From: Pinibacter soli
GTDB lineage: Bacteria; Bacteroidota; Bacteroidia; Chitinophagales; Chitinophagaceae
DNA: 64,000 nucleotides
Reading direction: 5' to 3'
NCBI RefSeq assembly: GCF_029961145.1
Contig: NZ_JASBRG010000007.1
Span: 305,897-369,896, forward strand
The position numbers and the translations under genes are program-made. Shown piece after piece: positions 18,401 through 25,321 of the stretch; position 1 is the first letter of the stretch; each line of letters begins with the position of its first letter. The notes under the pieces were generated by a model. That model was not told where the DNA came from and ran no database searches. It saw nothing but the letters and a program-made list of their open reading frames with translations.

Positions 18401-18848
18401 CTGGCAGCCCCGTTTTATCATCGATTACTTTACCACGCACATCCGATATCACAACACCCGCGACTAGCTGTGGTGCCGCTTCTTCTTTTTTATAAGTGAT
18501 GACAATGGTGTTGTTTACAATACTGTAGGTAAATGGCTGTCCCTTCAGTGTTTCCTTCAGCGCATCAGTTAGTGGAACATCTTTCAAATAGATGTCTACT
18601 TCGTGTGCGGCTTCCAGTATTCTGGCATTGTAGAAAAACAGGTAACCTGTTTGTTTCTTAATGTCCTTAAATACCGTTTCCAGGGAAGCGTTCTTCCTCG
18701 AAATGGTTACTTTTTGTGAATAGCCTGCGGCAGATACCTGTAAGCAACCCACAAGTAAAATAATAGCAGTGAGTTTCATCACGGTGAAAATTTTGTTTTT
18801 CGCGAGGTCACATATATGCACGTGCCTGCTAAAAGCAGTTAAATTCAT
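15453..18848 (-). CDS. SusC/RagA-family TonB-linked outer-membrane transporter, locus 1
   Basis: A TonB-dependent transporter of about 1131 residues. From the ATG at 18848 the protein begins MNLTAFSRHVH, followed by a second hydrophobic stretch MKLTAIILLVGCLQVSA, an arrangement usual in Chitinophagaceae SusC proteins. An upstream in-frame start at 18935 adds 29 unlikely residues. Domains in order: STN (about 50-120, ASLETVFKDIKKQTGYLFF), a carboxypeptidase-regulatory-like beta domain (RGKVIDDKTGLPVAGATV), plug (VQSITILKDAAATAVYGSRAANGVVVI, quoted in part) and a 22-strand barrel ending in Phe (FNFSLQTYF). The STN domain implies signalling to FecR and the ECF sigma factor. A long hairpin lies between FecR and this gene. 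Confidence 0.93.
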   Translation of the reverse strand: MNLTAFSRHVHICDLAKNKIFTVMKLTAIILLVGCLQVSAAGYSQKVTISRKNASLETVFKDIKKQTGYLFFYNARILEAAHEVDIYLKDVPLTDALKETLKGQPFTYSIVNNTIVITYKKEEAAPQLVAGVVISDVRGKVIDDKTGLPVAGATVSLKGGKQIIASNGKGEFAIPYTAGMTVTVTSVGYESQEIKVTDSSFITVRLALKPEALDKTIVTGYQVLKKDNFTGTAITVSGEDLKKMNPQNMLQSISVYDPSFKIVENNIVGSNPNSLPNITVRGSTALPSGSNEVLSRDNLKSNVNLPTFIMDGYEVSLEKVYDLDVNRVQSITILKDAAATAVYGSRAANGVVVITTKAPKEGKLAVSYNYELNVTSPDLNDYHVLNAADKLEYERLAGLYSQSHVPGASQDELDALYYQRKQLVVGGVNTYWLSQPLKTAIGNKNSLYIEGGTSNMRYGLELRYQTSPGVMKGSGRDRYSAGLSLSYNPGRKIMFRNALTVTQVNAKESPYGSFAEYVSMNPYYPKTDSAGNIIRVIDKWPGTGLVNGGQVLNPMYNATLGSFNRTKYLELIDALSLEWNITNNLRLRGLVSLTKTKTDQDAFTSPFANEFFYYSPQDIKKRGRYTYGNEDMTAVDGNIMLTYNKQLGGHYLNFALGSNIRSVINDYKAFTAIGFSNDRFSNIGYANAYPESSTPYSSYQQERLVGFLATLNYTYRNKYLLDFSFREDGSSKFGNDNKMAPFGALGVGWNIHKEDFFRSNVFSQVKLRASTGVTGAVSFPPDMAITTYNYYTNNWYSTGVGAAVSNIGNNNLQWQKTQNFDVGLDLGLLKDRIIISPRYYYKYTKGMLSDIVLAPSTGSSTQKANLGDVENYGAELNIRAIVYRQKNWNISVFANMTANRNQVTKISNSLKKYNDNADTAQVGSMKGVPLVRYAEGQSLDAIYAVRSMGIDPQNGREIYMKKDGTLTYDWDVKDNMPIAVTTPKTEGYFGTSISYKGFMLNATFYTKFGGYLYNQTLVDRVENADPKKNVDQRVFDERWKKSGDRTFYKDIANHDQTQTTSRFIQKDNVLQLQSLYFSYDFDKKVFEKIGMKNLRIALTANDVWRWSSIKAERGIDYPFARSFNFSLQTYF

Positions 18849-19011
18849 ACTTTTGTAATGGTTGGGATTAGTCAATAGCAGTTTTGTCTCAAAATTTCTG
18901 ATGATCCCCAACTTCCGCCGGTCGTGTAGCAGCACTTCCGGCTTTTGTTTTTATGGGGAGTTCAGCGGTTGTGTTTTTGTTAACTCATTGGTTGTTTTTT
19001 TAAAGTTTTAA

Positions 19012-19091
19012 GTTTTAAGTAGTAAGTTTTAAGTAGGTAGTAAGTTCTTAGAGATTTCATTACTTATAACTTAAAACTTACTACTTAAAAC
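19012..19091. repeat. Inverted repeat at the FecR stop codon, locus 1
   Basis: Bases 19012-19034 and 19069-19091 are perfect 23-bp reverse complements made of GTTTTAAGTAGTAAGTTTTA words. The right arm ends 2 bp before the FecR stop codon (19093-19095). The element lies between FecR and SusC in the direction of transcription, so it could attenuate read-through into SusC. Confidence 0.8.
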
Positions 19092-19092
19092 C

Positions 19093-20295
19093 CTATGGTA
19101 ATACAGTTATTTTCTTGCCGTCTATTTTAAAATGAACCTTGTTCAGTTCCAGTATTTTCAAGACTTCTGATACATTGCTGTTGCGTGATACTTCACCTAC
19201 AAATTTTTCCGTCGGCACTTTCCCCTCATAGCTTATTTCCACATCGTACCATCTTGCAATCTGTCTCATGATGGTTGGGATATCAGCATTTTGAAAAGAG
19301 AATACATTGTTTTTCCATGCGATAGCATCTTCTACATCAGCTGCTGCAACTTTAATGTCATTGGTATTTTTATTCATAATAGCCTCGTGCCCTGGCGCGA
19401 GAATGCTGGCATTGTTTTCACTTACCACTTTCACTTTCCCCTCGATGAGAGAAGTCTTGATGCTGCTTTCATCATCATAACAGTTAATGTTGAAGCTGGT
19501 ACCTAAAACCTGCACCTGCATATTGTTTACGGCTACTTCAAATGGTTGTTCGGCATTTTGCGCTACTTCAAAATATGCTTCGCCTTTCAGCTCCACATTT
19601 CTTTTATCGCCGGTAAATGCGGTGGGGAATTTCAGGTATGATGCGGCATTCAGCCAAACCTTTGTGCCGTCTGGCAATACGATGCGGTACTGGCCGCCTC
19701 TTGGCGTGGTAAGTGTGTTGTACTGAATGGCAGCAATATCTGTCGATTTTTCTGTGTTGTAGACCAGTTGTCCGTTTCCGGGCTTTTCAATTTTGCTGTT
19801 GCCTTGTTTTGCAACCAAACCGTTGTTGGCACTATCAAGCACAATGGCGCTTCCGTCGGCGAGTGTGAGCATTGCTTTGTCGCCGCCTGGAGCTACGTCA
19901 TTTCCAAATTTTGATTTCAATTGAACAGCGACATCAGGCGTTTCCTTTTTGTTGTAGAGGAAATAAATGCCTGCGGAAATGAGCAACATGGCTGCAACGC
20001 CTGATACGGCCAACCATTTACGACTGCGCGAAGATTTTTTCTGGTAAGTATGTAATGGTAAAACAGGCGTCTTGCTCTCTGCTGTAATGCTGCTGTACAT
20101 TACGTTCCAATCAACTGAATAATCCTGCTGATCGGTTTGTAATTGTTGCCAGAGTTCGCGTGCGGGACTGTCTGCAAGCTCGTTGCCGGGAGTTTCTTTA
20201 ATGATGTCGAGCAGCTCCTGCAGTTCTGCAGCAGTTGCCTCATCATTTATATAACGACGAAAAAGATGGTCCAGTCTGTCATTCGAATTTGTCAT
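19093..20295 (-). CDS. FecR-family anti-sigma factor, locus 1
   Basis: A 400-residue membrane sensor. The cytoplasmic N-terminal sigma-binding region is about 1-92, a single membrane helix is at about 94-114 (WLAVSGVAAMLLISAGIYF), the periplasmic FecR domain is at about 180-290 (TPRGGQYRIVLPDGTKVWLN), and a DUF4974-type STN-like domain is at the C terminus (DIPTIMRQIARWYDVEISY). It is expected to hold the ECF sigma factor 22056-22619 until the STN domain of SusC signals. The gene lies between TlpA and SusC. A conserved sequence, also found before TlpA, lies about 90 bp upstream. Confidence 0.93.
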   Translation of the reverse strand: MTNSNDRLDHLFRRYINDEATAAELQELLDIIKETPGNELADSPARELWQQLQTDQQDYSVDWNVMYSSITAESKTPVLPLHTYQKKSSRSRKWLAVSGVAAMLLISAGIYFLYNKKETPDVAVQLKSKFGNDVAPGGDKAMLTLADGSAIVLDSANNGLVAKQGNSKIEKPGNGQLVYNTEKSTDIAAIQYNTLTTPRGGQYRIVLPDGTKVWLNAASYLKFPTAFTGDKRNVELKGEAYFEVAQNAEQPFEVAVNNMQVQVLGTSFNINCYDDESSIKTSLIEGKVKVVSENNASILAPGHEAIMNKNTNDIKVAAADVEDAIAWKNNVFSFQNADIPTIMRQIARWYDVEISYEGKVPTEKFVGEVSRNSNVSEVLKILELNKVHFKIDGKKITVLP

Positions 20296-20387
20296 GCAGT
20301 GACGTTTTTCAACTTGCTTTGCTGCGTTTTAACGGCAGTTGAAAGCGGTTTTGGTTATTTAATATGGATAGCAAAATCGTGGTCCTC

Positions 20388-20432
20388 TATAGCAAGACAC
20401 TTGAAAAGTTGGTTGGTAGTAGTGAGAGGGAA
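20388..20432 (-). promoter_or_regulatory. Putative ECF promoter before FecR, locus 1
   Basis: Read on the minus strand this has ACTACTACC, then 14 bases, then GTGTCTTGCTATA. The same layout with identical spacing occurs at 21922-21966 before TlpA. GTGTCT resembles -10 elements of FecI-type sigma factors. It lies 92 bp before the FecR start. No experiment supports it; the case rests on conservation between the two sites. Confidence 0.5.
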
Positions 20433-20439
20433 AGTTTTT

Positions 20440-20643
20440 TTAACCACAGAGGGCAAGGAGATTTTTTTCACAGAGGAAAGGAGGATGCCGCATCAGACCT
20501 GACAAATCGCGAAAAACTGTCTAAGTCTTAGCCTCTGAGGATACAGCTATTTTCCTCTATCCTCCTTCTGCTACTAAATATTCTTCACACCGCCCTCTCT
20601 CCGTTAACTCTGTGAAAAAAATTTCCTTGCCCTCTGTGGTTAA
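20440..20643. repeat. 36-bp inverted repeat in the TlpA-FecR gap
   Basis: Bases 20440-20475 and 20608-20643 are reverse complements with one mismatch; the arm begins TTAACCACAGAGGGCAAGGA. Inside, AGGAAAGGAGGAT and ATCCTCCTTCT extend the pairing. It fills most of the 473-bp gap between TlpA (stop at 20769) and FecR, and the ECF promoter-like sequence for FecR lies just beyond it. I see no gene in the gap. Confidence 0.85.
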
Positions 20644-20682
20644 AAGAGGCTGCACAAACACGATGCCCGAAGGACTAAAAAA

Positions 20683-20715
20683 GACCCGGCAAAGTTTTTG
20701 CAAACCCGCCAGGTC
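20683..20715 (-). terminator. Weak hairpin after the locus-1 TlpA gene
   Basis: GACCCGGC and CCGCCAGGTC can pair imperfectly around AAAGTTTTTGCAAAC, a degenerate relative of the GACCTGACAGG palindromes. It lies about 55 bp past the TlpA stop codon. A termination role is only a guess. Confidence 0.35.
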
Positions 20716-20768
20716 CTGATAAATCCGACACGCTTTTTACTTTTTACTTTTGATTTTTTCTTTCTCTT

Positions 20769-21899
20769 CTACATTGGGAAAATCTTTGCCAGCGCTTTAC
20801 CCAGCTCCTCGCCTCTTAAGTCGCGTGCAACTATTTTGCCTGTTGGGTCGATAAGGAAATTTGCAGGAACGGCGTTGATGCCATACAATCCGGCCACTTC
20901 GTTTTTCCAACCTTTGAGATCAGAAACCTGTGTCCACGGCATGCCATCTTTTTGGATCGCTTCAACCCATTTGTCTTTCTTGTCATCGAGAGATACCGCT
21001 AATACATCAAAGCCTTTGTCTTTATAGTGCTTGTATTCTTTTAATAAATTCGGGCTCTCTGCTCTGCAAGGTCCGCACCAGCTTGCCCAAAATTCAAGCA
21101 ACACATATTTGCCTTTGTAAGAAGCTAAAGTAACCGGCGCACTTTCGGTCGTCAGTTGCTGGAAGTTAGGCGCCATCTGACCTACAGCGATTCTGCTTAA
21201 GGTGGCAATGCGTGCAGAAACTTCTTTGCCTTGCTCGGATGCTTGTACTGATTTGCTTAAATTTCCAAACAATCCTTTGCTCTTTTCCAAGGTTTTTCCA
21301 TCGAGGTAATGCATCAGTTCCCATGCGGCTCCCGGGTGATTTGGATGCTCCTGAATGAAGTCCAATTGCATCTTCCTTGACATATCGCTTTGCTCGTTTC
21401 TGGCTCTGTTGAACTGTGACTTATATTTTTCAACAGATACAGAATCCTTGTCATTATAGGCTTTCATCCATTGCTCGTATATCACCTGCACTGGCTTGCG
21501 TGTGTCATTTTGCGCCTGGTTGTATTTTGCATATTCATTCACCACTGGCGAACCCTGCACCTTTGCATCGTATAATGAGTCGATGTTTGCTTCGATAATA
21601 ACCGGTGCCGTGGCATCTACATACAAATCAATCTTCACCGTATAAGTTTTGTTGAAAAGCATGGCGTAGCTTGGCTCAGAAACTTTTCCTTTAAAAACGA
21701 AATCGCCATTTTTTGTTACTGCTGTATCAGCTTTCATCGTTTTCATGGTGCCGTATGCGAGGTACAATTCACCATCCGGCAGTCCCGTTATGTGTCCAGT
21801 AAGTGTGAAGTCCTTTTTCTGCGCATCTGCAGTAAAATTTGTGGAGCAAAATACGCCGGCCAGCAATAGTGTATATGCAGCTTGTTTCGCGTTGATCAT
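20769..21899 (-). CDS. TlpA-family thioredoxin-like protein with DUF4369, locus 1
   Basis: A 376-residue exported thiol-disulfide protein. It has a signal peptide (to about residue 26), an N-terminal DUF4369 beta domain (FTLTGHITGLPDGELYLAYG, about 30-115), a helical linker, and a C-terminal TlpA/AhpC-TSA domain with the active site WCGPC (Cys275 and Cys278) and the cis-Pro loop AVPANFLIDPTG. It should act as a periplasmic reductase or oxidase of protein thiols. It lies between the ECF sigma and FecR genes, and its upstream region carries the same conserved sequence as FecR, so it is probably part of the sigma regulon. Confidence 0.9.
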   Translation of the reverse strand: MINAKQAAYTLLLAGVFCSTNFTADAQKKDFTLTGHITGLPDGELYLAYGTMKTMKADTAVTKNGDFVFKGKVSEPSYAMLFNKTYTVKIDLYVDATAPVIIEANIDSLYDAKVQGSPVVNEYAKYNQAQNDTRKPVQVIYEQWMKAYNDKDSVSVEKYKSQFNRARNEQSDMSRKMQLDFIQEHPNHPGAAWELMHYLDGKTLEKSKGLFGNLSKSVQASEQGKEVSARIATLSRIAVGQMAPNFQQLTTESAPVTLASYKGKYVLLEFWASWCGPCRAESPNLLKEYKHYKDKGFDVLAVSLDDKKDKWVEAIQKDGMPWTQVSDLKGWKNEVAGLYGINAVPANFLIDPTGKIVARDLRGEELGKALAKIFPM

Positions 21900-21921
21900 G
21901 TTGTGTTAAAAATTTGTTTGT

Positions 21922-21966
21922 TATAGCCAGACACGTGAAAGCGACGGAGGTAGTAGTCAGAAGGAA
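21922..21966 (-). promoter_or_regulatory. Putative ECF promoter before TlpA, locus 1
   Basis: The minus strand reads ACTACTACC, 14 bases, GTGTCTGGCTATA, 22 bp before the TlpA ATG. Compared with 20388-20432, over 30 of 45 positions agree, including both boxes and the spacing. This suggests that the same ECF sigma factor drives TlpA and FecR-SusC. Confidence 0.5.
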
Positions 21967-22055
21967 GAAATTTGAAAATTTGGGAATTTGAAAATTTGAA
22001 AATTGGTGTGCAACTTCGTGAACTGGGTTTACAATCTCAAATTTGAAATCCTGTT

Positions 22056-22619
22056 CTAAGAAATTAGGAAGATCGCTAGAATAATAGCGGCTTTGCTGAG
22101 TGGCATTTTTGTGCGGATAAAACGCAGGGCTTCTGTAAGATGCTTTTTTACAGTGTTTGGAGCTATGCCCATTTCAAGTGCAATTTCCTGCGTGTTCATA
22201 CCTTTATTACGACTGTATTCATATACACGCCTTTGCTGCGGAGGCAGTTGCGACAAGGCTTCTTGCAAAATGCGGAGATATTCACTGCTGGTGATATGAT
22301 CGTCAACGTTGTTCCTGTAGTGGTTAGGTTCCAGGTACGATTGCAGTTCGCTGATTAGTTTATCATTGTTGGCAACGGCACGCAAATAATTTAGTGTCCT
22401 GTTCCTTGCTAACGTAAAAATGTAGTTGTCAAGATTGGTAACGTTTTGTAAGAGATGTGCGCTTAACCAGAGTTTGATGAAAATATCCTGTGTGAGTTCT
22501 TCTGCAGCAATATGTGATTTCGCTATGGCCAGCACATAACCGTAAACTCTTTTGTTGTATTGATCAAAAAGTTCACGGAACGCACTTTCCTCCATTTGCA
22601 TGTTAGTTTCTTGAGCCAT
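22056..22619 (-). CDS. ECF-family RNA polymerase sigma factor, locus 1
   Basis: A 187-residue sigma-70 of the ECF type. Region 2 (FRELFDQYNKRVYGYVLAIA, then AEELTQDIFIKLWL) binds polymerase and the -10 element. Region 4 (LSQLPPQQRRVYEYSRNKGMNTQEIALEMG, quoted in parts) holds the helix-turn-helix. The last 15 residues, KAAIILAIFLIS, are strongly hydrophobic, an unusual end for a cytoplasmic sigma factor. It is the first gene of SusCD locus 1 and presumably controlled by FecR 19093-20295. TlpA follows after 156 bp of low-complexity sequence. Confidence 0.93.
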   Translation of the reverse strand: MAQETNMQMEESAFRELFDQYNKRVYGYVLAIAKSHIAAEELTQDIFIKLWLSAHLLQNVTNLDNYIFTLARNRTLNYLRAVANNDKLISELQSYLEPNHYRNNVDDHITSSEYLRILQEALSQLPPQQRRVYEYSRNKGMNTQEIALEMGIAPNTVKKHLTEALRFIRTKMPLSKAAIILAIFLIS

Positions 22620-23022
22620 AGCAGTTTACATGGTGATAATTCAGGAATCTAAAATAAGCCAAAATTCGTCAATTTGAGTAATCGATTGCAGAAGCCGATT
22701 CGGTTAGTATGATAATTTACTGATAATTAACCATTTGAAAATTTGAGGATTTGAAAATTTGAAAATTCTTTGTGTGTAAATGTCTATATAATCAATAGAC
22801 TTTCCTTTGTTGATTTAAAAAACAACTGCTGAAGTGTGCGACGCAAGCAAAGCCCAATAGCATTAACACAGTCGACTACAAAAAACTTCTGCCCAAATTT
22901 TAGGACTGTAAAATGGGAATGCGACCCCCGTTTTTGAACTCATAATAAATCATGATAGTCATGAAAATCTGCCTGCCCGACTGAAGTCGTTCGGGCGGGC
23001 GTTCTCTCCCATTTTCAAATTT
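22620..23022. other. 403-bp gap with repeat words
   Basis: No gene is visible. AAAATTTG words at 22733-22766 pair with CCATTTTCAAATTTTCAAATT at 23007-23028. Between them lie the second copy of the 40-bp repeat (22821-22860), a half-copy of the GAACGCAG family (TCATGATAGTCATGAAAATC near 22950-22970) and a GCCCGACTGAAGTCGTTCGGGC palindrome-like hairpin (22975-23000). Three different repeat families are nested within one arm pair. Confidence 0.6.
22821..22860. repeat. Dispersed 40-bp repeat, copy 2
   Basis: This matches 11423-11462 at 37 of 40 bases, with core GCTGAAGTGTGCGACGCAA. It lies upstream of the locus-1 sigma gene, while copy 1 lies past the end of the same locus, so the two copies bracket locus 1. 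Confidence 0.75.
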
Positions 23023-24600
23023 TCAAATTAATTTCAGCTTCTCCTCTTCTATGTCTATCTGGTGTAAAAACTTACGGATCACGTCTTCGTCGAAGCGTGT
23101 GTCGGTGTGGTTTTTATTGAGCAACCATTTTCGTTGTTGGTTCAGTACGTCGAGATAGATCGCTTTGCTTTCAGCGTTAATGACTTCGTCGTAATCTTCT
23201 GTGCTTTTCTCTTTCCACTTTAGGGCCATTTGCCGGAGCATGCTATGGTTGTCTATTTGCCCATCGTAGTTGGTGGTTAAGTGATTCAATGAATGCTTTG
23301 CCAATTCTTTTTTGATGATAATTTCTTCTTCTTCTTCCGGAATGTAATCGTCAAACGAAGGCAGTTTCATTTTGTTGATCAGATATGGAAGCGTTAAGCC
23401 CTGTACTACCAATGTGGTTAAGATGACTATGAAAGTAATAAAGAGGATCAGGTTTCTTTGAGGAAACGGAGCGTCGTTTATTTCCACCGGAATAGACAAT
23501 GCGGCGGCGAGCGAAACCACTCCGCGCATGCCCGTCCAGCCAAGCAGTATCGGCGCTTTCCAACCGGGATGCCGGCGATCTGCAACTGTAATGTAATTGC
23601 GGGCAATCAGTGTGGTGAAGACTGCACCAAACGTAGAAACGAATCGTATGACAATCAGAACGGCAGTAATTAACAATCCGTACCCTAATGCGGAACCAAC
23701 ACTTATTCCCTCTTGTTTCAAACCTGCTACGATTTCCGGCAGGTCGAGGCCGATGAGCAAGAACACGATTCCGTTCAATACAAACACAAAACTTTCCCAA
23801 ACATTGGCACCACGCAGTCGCGACACGCTGCTTAAAAAGTGATGTCTTTTGTTTGACAGTAACAACCCTCCGCTTACAACAGCCAGCACGCCGGAGCTAT
23901 GCACCTCCTCTGCAACCATGTACATTATATATGGTGTGATGATGGTTAGTACAATATCCATGTTGGCATCTGTGGGCAGGTATTTATGCACTTTCATGAA
24001 AATAAAACCTATCAATAAACCAACGCCTATGCCGCCAACCAGCATCCAGCTAAAACTCAACGCTGCATGGTACCAGATGAATTGCCCTGTGCCTACAGCA
24101 ATTAATGCAAAGCGAAAGATCAGCAATGATGATGCGTCGTTCAGCAAACTCTCGCCTTCCAGTATGGAGACCATGCGCTTGGGAACTTTCACAAACTTTA
24201 AAATGGCGCTGGCACTTACTGCATCGGGTGGCGAAACGATGCCGCCAAGCAAAAAGCCGAGAGCCAGGGAGAATCCGGGTATGAATGCATTCGCCGCGAA
24301 TGCAACGGTAAGTGCAGTGAGAAACACGACGATGAACGCAAAGCTGGTGATGATGCGGCGCCAGTGCCACAGCTCTTTCCACGATATTGCCCATGCAACT
24401 TCATATAAAAGTGGCGGCAGAAAAATTATGAAGATCAAAGATGGATCTATGTGAACTGCCGGAATGCCCGGTACGAAGCTTGTCAGCAAACCGGCAACCA
24501 CAAGCAGTACAGGATAAGCCACTTTCAATTTGTTTGCCAGCATGATGATCAGCACAATCGCAAGGATCATAAGCAGGTAAAAAGGAAAATATTCAATCAC
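23023..24600 (-). CDS. Na+/H+ antiporter, CPA1/NhaP type
   Basis: A 525-residue cation/proton antiporter. About twelve membrane helices occupy residues 1-420. The CPA1 ion-site motifs are present: GGIVSPPDAVSASAI (residues about 118-132) and GESLLNDASSLL (about 150-161), the Asn-Asp pair expected for electroneutral exchange. A charged cytoplasmic tail of about 100 residues follows (EEEEEIIIKKEL onward). It exports Na+ for H+ and regulates internal pH. The start is GTG at 24598-24600. It stands alone between the two SusCD loci and does not look part of either. Confidence 0.9.
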   Translation of the reverse strand: MIEYFPFYLLMILAIVLIIMLANKLKVAYPVLLVVAGLLTSFVPGIPAVHIDPSLIFIIFLPPLLYEVAWAISWKELWHWRRIITSFAFIVVFLTALTVAFAANAFIPGFSLALGFLLGGIVSPPDAVSASAILKFVKVPKRMVSILEGESLLNDASSLLIFRFALIAVGTGQFIWYHAALSFSWMLVGGIGVGLLIGFIFMKVHKYLPTDANMDIVLTIITPYIMYMVAEEVHSSGVLAVVSGGLLLSNKRHHFLSSVSRLRGANVWESFVFVLNGIVFLLIGLDLPEIVAGLKQEGISVGSALGYGLLITAVLIVIRFVSTFGAVFTTLIARNYITVADRRHPGWKAPILLGWTGMRGVVSLAAALSIPVEINDAPFPQRNLILFITFIVILTTLVVQGLTLPYLINKMKLPSFDDYIPEEEEEIIIKKELAKHSLNHLTTNYDGQIDNHSMLRQMALKWKEKSTEDYDEVINAESKAIYLDVLNQQRKWLLNKNHTDTRFDEDVIRKFLHQIDIEEEKLKLI

Positions 24601-24651
24601 GGGTGTTGTTTTGTTGTTTGGAGTAAATTTAAGGAATGTCTTTTATGTAAT

Positions 24652-24957
24652 ATATAAATGCCGCACGTCATTGCGAGTCCCCTGCCGAGAGCGCATGGTT
24701 GAATGATTACAACAATCGGAAATAGCAGCGAGCGGGGCGAAGCAATCTCCTGCGACTCGCAACCAGAGATTGCTTCGGCCACTTGTCGACTGTTTGAGTT
24801 ACATTCTAAACGCATGCCACATTTCTCCACAGGCCTCGCAATGACGTTGCGGTTTTGTTGTGTTTTTAATGAGCAGACCGTTATTACAAATTGTAAACTC
24901 ACTGCTCCATTTACGTTTGGTAAAATAACAAAAAGCCCGCTTTGCAGCGGGCCTGGC
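24652..24957. repeat. TCATTGCGAG element, tandem copy 1
   Basis: The unit begins ATATAAATGCCGCACGTCAT and ends with the hairpin at 24935-24952. Outer arms CGTCATTGCGAG (24666) and CTCGCAATGACG (24835-24846) pair, and inner arms GAAGCAATCTC (24739-24749) and GAGATTGCTTC (24766-24776) pair inside them. Copy 2 follows at once. The unit is about 75 bp longer than copy 2 because of an extra AT-rich stretch near 24855-24925. Confidence 0.85.
24935..24952 (-). terminator. Terminator hairpin in tandem unit 1
   Basis: GCCCGC-TTTGCA-GCGGGC, followed on the minus strand by a run of T. It is identical to the hairpin at 25187-25204 and seems to have been duplicated with the surrounding unit. Confidence 0.75.
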
Positions 24958-24960
24958 AAC

Positions 24961-25206
24961 ATATAAATGCCGCACGTCATTGCGAGACCCCTGCCCGGAG
25001 CGCATGGTTGAATGATTACAACAATTGCAAATAGCAGCGAGCGGGGCGAAGCAATCTCCTGCGAGTCGCCACCAGAGATTGCTTCGGCCACTCGCCGACT
25101 GTTTGAGTTTCATTCTAGATTCGGCCATTCTTTCTCTGCAGGCCTCGCAAAGACGATGCGGTCTTGTTTTTATTGCAAAACAAAAAGCCCGCTTTGCAGC
25201 GGGCTT
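24961..25206. repeat. TCATTGCGAG element, tandem copy 2
   Basis: Begins with the same ATATAAATGCCGCACGTCAT as copy 1, carries CGTCATTGCGAG (24975-24986) and its partner CCTCGCAAAGACG (25143-25155), and ends with the same GCCCGC hairpin. Copies 1 and 2 fill most of the 721-bp gap 24601-25321. Open reading frames inside it exist only because of the repeats and are not genes. Confidence 0.85.
25187..25204 (-). terminator. Terminator of SusCD locus 2
   Basis: GCCCGC-TTTGCA-GCGGGC with a T run on the minus strand, about 120 bp after the stop codon of the PKD-like lipoprotein gene 25322-26857, the last gene of locus 2. Confidence 0.8.
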
Positions 25207-25321
25207 ACACACACGAGAGATATTTGAGGCAATTAATCCTTTGGTTGAATAAGGCTTCGACAAGCTCAGCCTTACATTCTGCCTACGCGTTCTGCGTTAA
25301 GCGTTAAGCTTTCAGTGTTGT

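Noticed and set aside
23849-24454. A 201-codon plus-strand frame inside the antiporter gene
   Set aside because: It is antisense to a protein with clear CPA1 motifs and has no family features of its own.
24652-25206. Tandem repeats considered as a CRISPR array
   Set aside because: Units are about 250-300 bp, contain inverted repeats and a terminator, and number two only; no cas genes are near.
24597-25263. Frames of 164 and 154 codons in the 24.6-25.3 kb gap
   Set aside because: They read through the tandem TCATTGCGAG units and repeat the same residues because the DNA is repeated; no start context or family.
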